Assembly (NCBI GenBank): GCA_023052935.1
Contig: CM041292.1
Location: 86,659,169-86,723,168 of the forward strand
From: Piezodorus guildinii
Lineage: Eukaryota > Arthropoda > Insecta > Hemiptera > Pentatomidae
Direction: 5' to 3'
Length of the DNA: 64,000 bases
A model generated the notes under the pieces. That model saw only the letters and a program-made list of their open reading frames with translations. It searched no databases and had not been told where the DNA came from. The position numbers and the translations under genes are program-made. Of this stretch, positions 39,101 through 49,800 are shown one piece after another (position 1 is the stretch's first letter; each line of letters begins with the position of its first letter).

Positions 39101-42100
39101 GATACGATTTGTCGTTAAATCGCTCTTGGCTCCAGATCGACATACCCTATCAGTTTTATAGTAGGCTATTACGTGTAAAGATTCTATAATGGAAGGAGCT
39201 GATAAGAGCACTTCCCATCGGCGGGGCACACGGGTGATGGATGTTTTCAATTTAGATGTCTGTCATGGATCCCGTTCCCTTTGATGTAGGGGCAGAGCCT
39301 GGAGGGGCCTTTGTGCCCGCAGAACCGACTTCAATTAAACCCGTCCTTATTTTTGTCATGTTGCCTTCATCACAAGTCGATTATGTCACTTCATGGCAAG
39401 GTGATATGAAAATAACAACCTCATTTAACTTTGTTTTCAGAAACATCCTTTTTTAATTTTATAAAGATGTTCTTGGTATTTTTCAGTTTATTCCAGATCC
39501 TACATAAGCTTCCTTCTAGATCCTCCTAAATGCCGCCGGTGCGGGCAACACACGACTTTCACTTACCTCCATTTTTAAAATCAATGAAAGAATATTCTAA
39601 AACAGTTAGCGATAAAAATACGTGAAACTATTAAGGAATTAATTAAAATGAATTTATATAGAAACATGTTTTATTGAAAAATCGATTATATTATTATCTT
39701 AAATAATCAGTAAGTTTTATCTTCTTTTCATCACTCTCCAATAACTTTTAAAAGCTTGTGTATGAGATGATATTTTTTCTAAAATCTTTAGCTTTCCAAC
39801 GGTATATCATACATGTATATTACTGCTCTTATGTTCAAAAACGAAAAATTGCATTAAAAAAATATTTTTTCTGTTTTCTCCTTTAGTTGGATTTATTCAA
39901 TTCATATATTTACCAGTTTTTCATCAGCGTTAACAAGATAATCTAGTTATTATTATTGAATCTACCAAATTAAAGGTACTTTAGGGGAAGAAAATTTAAA
40001 ATATTTGCATTTAAGCCCTGTCAGACCATTTTTATCTAAATAAAACCTACATGATATTAAAGCCCATTAAATTTTACATCGATATAGCGAGTTTAATCAA
40101 AATCGTCGGAACCGTTTTTGAGAAAATCGAAAAAAGGTGCAAAATGCATAGTATAAAGTGCCTCTTCTGGTAGGCTCATTTTGATAAAAAGAAGTTTTGT
40201 CACGTCTCGGGCGTATAGTTGTCTTAAATATGAAATTTCAGTTTCATAGGACTTACCGTTTCCGTCCGGGAGTTACCTCACACACACACACACACACACA
40301 GAGACCTTTTTGCGGGACTTGGTTATTTGGACTCAGGGGACCCTAAAACGTGTATTTCCGTTGAAAACTGGAATTCGAAAATTTTCACGATCGCAATACT
40401 TCCCCTTACTATATATAGTAAGTGAAAGTAAAATTTAATAACTTTAAAAATAGTCATTGATGATCAAAAATCCCGCCGCTGTTTAAAAGAAGGTATGAAA
40501 ACCTTTAAGATGTGATGTTACAAACTACAAAATTTTCAAATTATCCTCCATAACTAACTGTCATTTGAAGTTTTGAAGTACAAATGTAATCAATAGATTT
40601 ACTTAAGAGCTTCTCAAAAACGAGCTAAAACATGAAGAAGGAAGTGTAGTCTCAATGAACAACAAAAAAAAAAAGAAAGAAAATCTGGCGATTGATCAAC
40701 AATCTGACAACCTCATTCTAGGCCGAATAAAGCAAAATAAGGTAATGCAAAGCGCAGGAATCTTACCTTTCGTTTTTATAATCTCCTTTATTTGACAAGT
40801 TGTCACAAAAAAACATAAAAATTGCAAAACAAATAATGCAGCAGTAACAGGACTTGCAAGAACTGTAGCTGCAATTGTAGGCATCCGCCTTAAACTTAAA
40901 ATGGGAAGATGGAAATTTGTTTCTGATCGTAATAAACATACTTAAAACGTTAGTAAAATAAACTAAAACAACAGGGCTCAGGAAATATCTTTTTAAATCT
41001 GGCATTTCTGAACGTATCTAAAAATACGAAACGCATACGTATATGACAATAGTTACTAATTAATTATTTGATATTTTTACTTTCACTTACCTATATATGA
41101 AATATATAGTAAGGGAAAGTATTGCGAGCGTGAAAATTTTCGAATTCCAGTTTTCAACGGAAATACACGTTTTATGGTATCCTGAGTCCAAATGACCAAG
41201 TCCTGCAAAAAGCTCTGTTTGTCCGTGTGTTTGTGGTAAGTCCAGCACGAAGACGAAAAGTTGTACGAAACTGAAATTTCATGTTTGAACAACTATACAC
41301 CCGAGATGTTACTGCAACTATTTCATCAAATTTGACTTACCAGAAGAGCCACTTTATACTATTTTCTCAAAAACGGCTCTAATGATTTTGAATAAACTCG
41401 CTATATCTATGTAAAATTTAATGGGCTTTAAAATAATATAGGTTTCATTCTGATTTAAATAGTCTGACAGGACTTAAGTGCCGATTTTTAAAATTTTCTT
41501 TGTCTAAATTACCTTTAATTTTGTAGATTATATGAACATAACCATATTATCCTGTTACTATTGATAAAAATCAGGTAAATATATAAGTTGAGCGAATTCG
41601 AAATCCAACAAAAGGAGATAAGACAAAAAAATATTTTTTTATGCAATTTTTGTGTAGTTTTTTTAAAACATAAAAACAGTAATATAGATGTATAATATAC
41701 CGTTGGAAAGCTAAAGACTTTAGAAAAAATACTATCTCATACACACAATTGTTATGTTAACGGAAGGTGATGAAAAGCCCATAAAACTATAATTGATTAT
41801 TTATTAAAACATGTGTTTCTGTTGAAATTCAATGTAATTAATTCTTTAACAATTCATTTTCATCTCTAAAATTCTTAAATTGATATTAATGACGGAGGTA
41901 AATCAAAGTTGTGTATTGCATGCACCAGATTTTTTGAATTATTTGCATAATATACTAACTACGAATGTACTATATGATTTGAATGTTTGTCAGTAGCAGG
42001 TTACCTATTAAGCATCCAAGTGATTTCTGGTTGTGGTTCGCCGTCTACCCTGCAGGTGAACACAGCTGAGCCTCCGAAGCTAACTTCAACATCCTGCGGT

Positions 42101-45100
42101 CCTTCCACGATCCGTGGTTCATCTGCAAAATAATTTCATATTTAAAAAATATAAATTCAATCTTGAGTTTATGCATCATAATAAACTGAAATCTTATGAG
42201 AAAAAATATGAGTTGCAATCATATATCCAATTAAAAGTCTGTTTGTCTCATCTAAAATCTAAAAATTACAGTGGAACAATATTTTTTAGGTATTTAATAT
42301 GTTTTTTAAATAAATGCAAAGGAATAGAACATAAGGAACGCCGCAGAATAGATCGATAAATTTCAATATGTTGAGTTCCCAAAATCCAAGATATGACCAT
42401 CCGATAAAAATAAACTGCATGCTGAACGTTATTTCCCTCCCTGTTAATAAATTACTTCAGCATTTAGAGCCGAAAAATATAGGTAAATAGATAATTTTTA
42501 ATTTAAATAGAAGCTTGGGAATTTCCAATCTTTAAGAATTTAAATTTTTTTTAACAAAAATCTTTCTGTTGAGTTAGAAATGGGATTTAGTGAAGCTCAA
42601 AATAATCCATTGGATACGTTTTGTTTAGCCTCAACTGCATCTGTAGTTGGCAAGAGAACAAATTTCAAATGGATGAGCATAATATACAAAGATAACCCAG
42701 AGCACATGCAATAAATTAGAAAACGATAGTCTGAAATAGGTTGGCTAATGGAGCTAAATATCTGCAAGGCCCACAACCAGTTCTTCAACAAACTAAGATA
42801 ATTAAAAAAAAAAAATAATTTCGGTCTCTCTCAAACAAAAATTAGAAGAAGAAGAAAGTTAACATCAACATTAAAAAGTCCACACATAGTGAATTAATAT
42901 CTTTAAAGAAGATGAAGAATAAATCGCCGATAGAAGCGTGGACACGCGCAATTGTATTTTTAATTTTTCAAGGGACAAAAAACTTTGAAAAATAAAATTT
43001 TATTATATTTATGTATTTATACGTATATACTTAGCAAGTGGTATATTATCTAGTAAAAAAAAAAAAACTTTTGTAAGAATTATACAAAAATAAAATAACT
43101 AAATCAAAAATTTCAGCCAATGAATGGACCGTTGACCGGTTATACATATTTCTTATTATGATTCCATGCAACAATATATTGATAGTAAATTTTTTTCTTT
43201 TTATAAGTTTATTTTTAGGTCTAAGTAGTTTTTAGCTTTACTGAGTTAATCATGGAATTAACCTAAGAAATACTTAATAATTGGTACGAGATTATTAATC
43301 AAACTATATAGAGAGACTGTTTTAAAAAGAAAAAAAAATACATAATTAGACAAGGAAGATGTGAGATATATTTCCTAATTCAGACATAAAATATTTCAAC
43401 AAACTAATCTCTGCTTATTAGGCCTAATAACTACGATAAACAAGTTAATAGCAGTAATGATGATAATTCAAAGCTGTTAGTGGCAGTAGTTGGAGAGGTG
43501 AGCTGGTCACGACCAAACTGACAGGTCCATAAGTCAGGTCTTGTTCAAATATTTCTCACTATTTCTTGCACAAGACTCCTTCAGAATTGCGCTGACTGCT
43601 AAACTATCTTGCGCCGAGTTGTTGCTGGTCAGTTGCTACTGATCTACGCGGGGCAATATCGATAACACTATTAACATAGCAAAAAACATTTTAAGTCTTA
43701 CACGGGTTTAGTAGGTATAACACGCAGGATGGAAGAAATCATACTTGATTTCGAATTTCATCCATTAAAATTAAATTCAGGAATGGGTGTAGTGGCTAGC
43801 ATAACAGCCTTCTATGCCCAAGGTCGGGGGTCCGAACCTGGCAGATGGCTCTCGGATTTTTAATGGGAGTGAAAAATCCTTAGTCAAGCCGTCCTTCCGA
43901 GTTTACGTAAAAAGGTGGTCCCGAGCCTGCCCGATGTCAGGTAATTCGTTTAAGATCTCAATCCTAATTATACCTGGATAGGCAAAATTTAGAACTCCCT
44001 CTATAACAACATCCGATTAGCCACTCTATCATAAAGTGACGTTAATTGATTAAACAAAAAAAACCAGGATTGGGGTGAAACGGGCCAGAGATATCTTATG
44101 AAATTTCTGTTTTTCATTCAAAAATTAATTAAATTAAAAAAAGGGAGATCTGTGTTGCCATTAAGGTGTTTCTAGACAATCAAGCCTTGATTTAACAATA
44201 GTCCTAACAGGCTGCTACCAAAGAAAGCAATCCTATTCTTTGTTAAACTGACAAGGAAGAAAGTTTTATGATAATTTCAAGAAAATTATTTATTTTATAT
44301 AATTATGCGATTAAATAAAAATTCTCATCACAGCAAAATATCCAGGTATCTGACCATTAAAGTTGTTTTTTTGTTCGCCCACGATGGTATAAAGCCCATT
44401 AAATCCCCCCAAAAAAGTGCAACTTTAAAATATAGTCCATCAAAGGTAGTAAGGCTCATCAAAAACTTTTATGACTATAAATAAAAAGGTCTTGAGATGA
44501 AATGAGATTTGGGGATTGAGAATACGTCCGAATGAAGTGGCTCGGAAAAAATTGACTTTACGAAAAGTGATCTTAGATCTTGAGCGAATAAATTATCAAG
44601 TCTTCCATGCCATCAATTATTAACGGGGAATATTTAATTTTCATTTAATTTCGTCTAGAAGCCGCCGAAAGGTATCCACAGTTTGGATTCACATCAATGG
44701 CCCTTAATTTTCAACATTGAGGTATAAAGCAGGCAGATTGAGGAGGTTATATTAGAACCGGTTTTGAATAGGTAGCTACTCAAAGATATTTACTAATTCT
44801 GTCCCTGTTTCCTAACAGACCTTGAATACGATGCTTTCCAGTAATAGCTATGATTTCAGCATAACTGATTATTTCTATCCAATCAACGCTGTGATTCAAT
44901 TCAATATTTTTTTTTGTGGGAAAAAACTTAGGATGAATATCAGAATGAAATAAAATTATTCTGATATTTAGAACCTAATTACAAAAATGATCGGGCATCC
45001 CAACATTATAATTTGCAGCTACCAACATTAAATGTTTTCGCCATTGAAAAGGAGCCAAGGCAAGATCATGTTTAAAATTTTAGTAGATATTATTCTACTC

Positions 45101-46760
45101 CAGTTGGCCCTTCCTCCTAAAGCATTCCATCCTTCAGATATTTTGAACCACATATTACCTTTTCGGAAAGCTCCTGGACACGATCTAATCACTACCCAAA
45201 TTCTTAAGCAACTTCCTAAAAAAGCCAGTATTCCTCGCCAATATTGACAATTCCATACTCCGCACAATACCTTTTCCTCAATCCTGGAAATTAGCTATTG
45301 TTAAAATGATCCCTAAACCAAAAAAGCCACTGGAGCTCCTTTCCTCTTACCGTCTTATATCTCTTTTACCCATCATGGGTAAAATCCTAGAACGGCTCCT
45401 CCTTAAACGACTATACCCTATCCCTATACTATACCCTATCCTAGAATCATATCACATAATCCCAGACCACCAATTTCGATTCCGAAATTCCCACTCCACC
45501 ATCCAGCAATGTCACTGTGTGGTGGATGTTGTCTCATCTGCATTGCAGCGCGGATTTTACTGCACCGGAGCCTTTCTCGACGTAGAACAGTCTGAACAGA
45601 CTGAAAAGACGAGAAACTACTCGCCGATTTCGGTTACTTTAACACATACTGGACAGACACTCTAACCTTCCACTTAAGTACAAAACGCTTATTTACATGC
45701 CGATCATAAATCCTATCTGGACTTATGGGGTTGAGCTTTGGGGTTCTACTAAACCATCCAATTCTTCCCATATCCAATCCTTACAATCCGAAATCCTCAA
45801 CGCTTCTTACTTTGCCACGAATAAAATCATTCATAAAGACCTCCATGTTCCATATGATGCTAATTTGGCCCTTATCAGGTATTATTCCTACCATGACAAA
45901 TTCCATTCCCATTCTAACCCACTAGTTTCAATCCTTGCTCCCTCTTCAATTCCTGATAACCCACCGAGGTGTCTGAAGAGAACATGGCATCAAGATCTTC
46001 TTGTTTAGATAGACTTCTAGAGTGCTGCCAATGGGCAGTTTCTCTTCATGGTTTTCAAGTTCGCTATCATTTAGTAGCATATTGACTTGTTGTTTTATAA
46101 TATGCAGTTGTAAATTTCAATAAAAATATACTTAAAAAAAAGTAGATATTATTATTCATTGTCTTAAAAGACACATTCTTCGTCCTTTACGACTTCTACA
46201 CAATGTAGGAGTTAAATACCAACTCTTCTCATATAAAATATTATCTATAAAGTGAAGTGATCTTGCTCGGGTATACTTATATAGATATGTGAAAGGTCTG
46301 TTCTTAAGTAATTCCAAAGTTAAAGTTAGCCCTTCGAGTGCATGGTTGCCTTGTAAACAATCACTGCCGTACAGGTCTATAAAATCTTCAGTAAATGTTT
46401 TGTTAACCAAAGTACAAGGGAATAGGTTTTTCTATAAATAGATAAGAGGCTACGTTAAACCTCTCACATTGATGGTTTGGAATGTTATGGGTGTAAAAAT
46501 GGTGGTGTTTGATTCTTAGATCCTGCCTGTCCCTATTTATCACAGCAAGAGAATTAAAGGAAAAAACTTTTATGAATGGGAGCTTATTGCTAATGTCTAA
46601 GGCTATTTATCATGTTTGAAGACGGCATCATTCTTATCCGAATGGTAGTAATTCTTGAAAATTACACCTGACTGCAACCCAGGTGAAATTTTCAACATCT
46701 TGTTTTTGCCTCAATTCATCTTCGGCATCTTAGATAAATATGCCATACATACATATATAT

Positions 46761-46809
<49 letters not shown>

Positions 46810-49800
46810 CATGTGAACTTCTTACATAAATTCTGCAACTTTCCGTTTTCTATCTTATACAGTTATTTCCGGATTTCGTAAAATATTTTAAATATTATAG
46901 TAAAAATGTATTTTCTTAAAAAATACGGACAAATCAATAAATAAAATATTTGGTTGAGGAATAAATTATTTTAACAATAAAATGATTAAATTTGAATTAT
47001 GAAAAAAAAATTAAATCATTTAATACGAAAATATCGTACCTAAATTCACAACAATTATAATGTACCGGTACTTAATAATGGATAATCGAGAAATGCAGTG
47101 TCTTCACATATGACACAATCTGCAAAATAATACTACATAATATTATCGAATATAAAATCATTGTTTCATAAAAAAATAATAGATAATTAAAATATTTTTA
47201 CATTCAGTTACCTATATTTGAAATAGATAGTAAGGGTTAATTTTTGAATATGATTTTCAACGGAAATATCTGTTTTAAGGATCCTCTAGCCCAAATAACC
47301 AAGTCATAATTTTTTTTGTATTTAAAACTGTTTACTTCCACTTACTATATATAGTAATAGAAAGTATTGCGATCGTAAACAGTTTCGAGTTCCAGTTTAC
47401 AACGGAAATACACGTTTTAGGGTCCCTGAGTCCAAATAACCAAGTCCCGAAAAAAGGTCTGTGTGTGTGTGGTAACTTCCGTGCAAAAACGGAGTGTCCT
47501 GTGAAACTGAAATTTCATATTTAAGACAAATATACGCCCGAGACGTTACAAAACATTTTTTATCAAAATCAGCTTACCAGAAGAGCCACTTTATACTATG
47601 CATTTTGCATCTTTTTCCTATTTTGTCAAAAATGGCTCCAACGATTTTGATTAAACTCGCTATATCGATGTAAAATTTAATGGGCCCTAATATCATGTAG
47701 ATTACATTCTGATTGAAATAGTCTGATGGGGCTTAAATGCCGATGTTTTAAATTGTCTTCCTCTAAACTACCTTTGATTTTGTAGATTCTACGAAAATAA
47801 CCATATCATCTTGTTACCATTGATAAAAAACAGGTAAATATATAATTTGTACGAATTCGATATCCAACTAAAAGAGAAAACTGAAAAAGAAATTTGTTAA
47901 AGCAATTGAACATAAGAACAGTAATATACCGTTGGAAAGCTAAAGATTTTAGAAAAAATATTATCTAATAAACAAAATTGTAAAAGTTAACGGAGAGTGA
48001 TAAAAAAAACATGATAAATATTTTTATTGTTGGTTTTTGCGGGATGCTAATGTCAGCATTTTAGTTTTGATGTAAACATTTTCAGGTTTTTATGAAAAGT
48101 TACTTTGGAGTTCAGAAGGCGCGATAGGCATACCATACCGCAAAACACATAAGTTGTAACGGAAAGAGTACAGTAGTCTTCCTTAAAACCATACAGTCGG
48201 ATTTCGTTGCTGGGACAGTCATCGTCTCTCAATATGATATTACATTTGGTGAAACTTTTGTATTAAAGTCATGTTGAAGTTTTAATAAACAAAAGCAAAC
48301 TCGAGATAATTTCAATTACCTGAACGGTCAAGGATTGGTCAAATAATATCTTGATGATGATGATCTTACTGTTAAATTTAGTTTATTAATACTATTACGC
48401 GTAAAAGTTCGACAAAGTAATAAATCATTCCACAATATGTCCTCGCGACAAATATTTCGTTTACTAATTATTAAAATTAGGCTAATTAATGCGTATACTT
48501 TAGGAGTTACCAATATTGAAAATTTAAATTATAACGTACCCGGAGGGAGTAACTCCCTATTCAACTGTCTGCTTGAAAAAGTTCTTCCGGGAGTGGGATT
48601 CGAATCCACAACCTTCGGCGTGGTAGACTAGTGCGCTAGCCTCAAATCCACGGTCTCTCCCTTTTATACTTAATTATACTATTTATTTTTCTCTAGTTTA
48701 AGTATTACTCCATTTATTTAGATGGCTATTTAATATTAATCTGAAAAAAATGTTATTCGTTAAATGTTATTATACTAGCTTTTTAAGAATTAAAACTTGA
48801 GATGAACACTTTCTTAAGAACAAGAGTTAGTAGTATAAAGCTAAGGAGCTTTATGAAGGAGCAAGCTGTGCAGTTCACGGATCAAAAAACACCGACGCTG
48901 CATTCAATTATATCTTTTTATGGAGCAACTCCTGTGCGATAAAAAATCCGAGATATAAATTCAATTGGCCTAATAAAGTGCCAGCAAGACGTAGTGACCT
49001 GTAAATATCCTCTAGTTTTTTTTTCTTTGACTCTATTTAATTATTATTGCTTTTTTATGGGTGCTGAATAGTTTAGATGCGATATGACAGGGGTAGTAAA
49101 AAACTAATCATGTATGACTGAAGTGTTTTAATTTACTGTAAAGAAAGCCAGGAAGCCTTTGAAAGTAATGTAATTTTTATTGTCAATTCATGCTTGTAAT
49201 ACCACCAAAATATTAGAAGTTTTGGCCCCTTAATCTTTGTATATATCTTGCACACTGTAATATAGTACATATTACCTAAATACTCCAATTCGGAGTATAT
49301 AAAGACTTTATTTCAATAAAAAACTCATCATTATTTATGTGATATAATAATAAGGATGCAGTCATTTCCACTATTTTAGTTTAGACTAAAATATTTATTA
49401 TGAAATAAGAATGGTTGACTGTGTGTATATATGGGAGAAGTTATTTGAGGCTGCAGTCAAATGAACACACAATTAAGTATAAACTTAATTTAATAGTTCC
49501 GACGTTTCGGCCTAAATTTTAGGTCTTCTTCAGCGCGATTGAACGAGTGGAAGTCACAACAAACTCAACTTCAACAGTCTGCAAGAAAAAGTTCTTCAGA
49601 AACTGGGTTTCGAGCCCACAACCTTTAGCCTGGTAGACTAGTGCGTTAGCCACAAATCCACCAGTTTCCCCTTTCAAACTTGATTGTACTATTTATTTTC
49701 CTAACTGTTTCATTGCTGTGACTCATCGGCGCTATTAAATTATTGAATCTTGATACGCTTACCACTTGTTCCTCGGTAACACTAGATCTGAACCCATAAA

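Noticed and set aside
39256..39456. 66-codon frame starting [20 protein letters not shown]
   Set aside because: Codon-like composition but no homology I recognise, no neighbours in frame and surrounded by repeats.
46156..46410. 84-codon frame on the - strand
   Set aside because: Lies inside a large intron next to a retrotransposon; no family motif and no splice context.
48555..48662. tRNA gene
   Set aside because: Box A and B are present, but the acceptor and anticodon arms do not form a canonical tRNA, and the unit continues into a SINE body shared with 49.6 kb.
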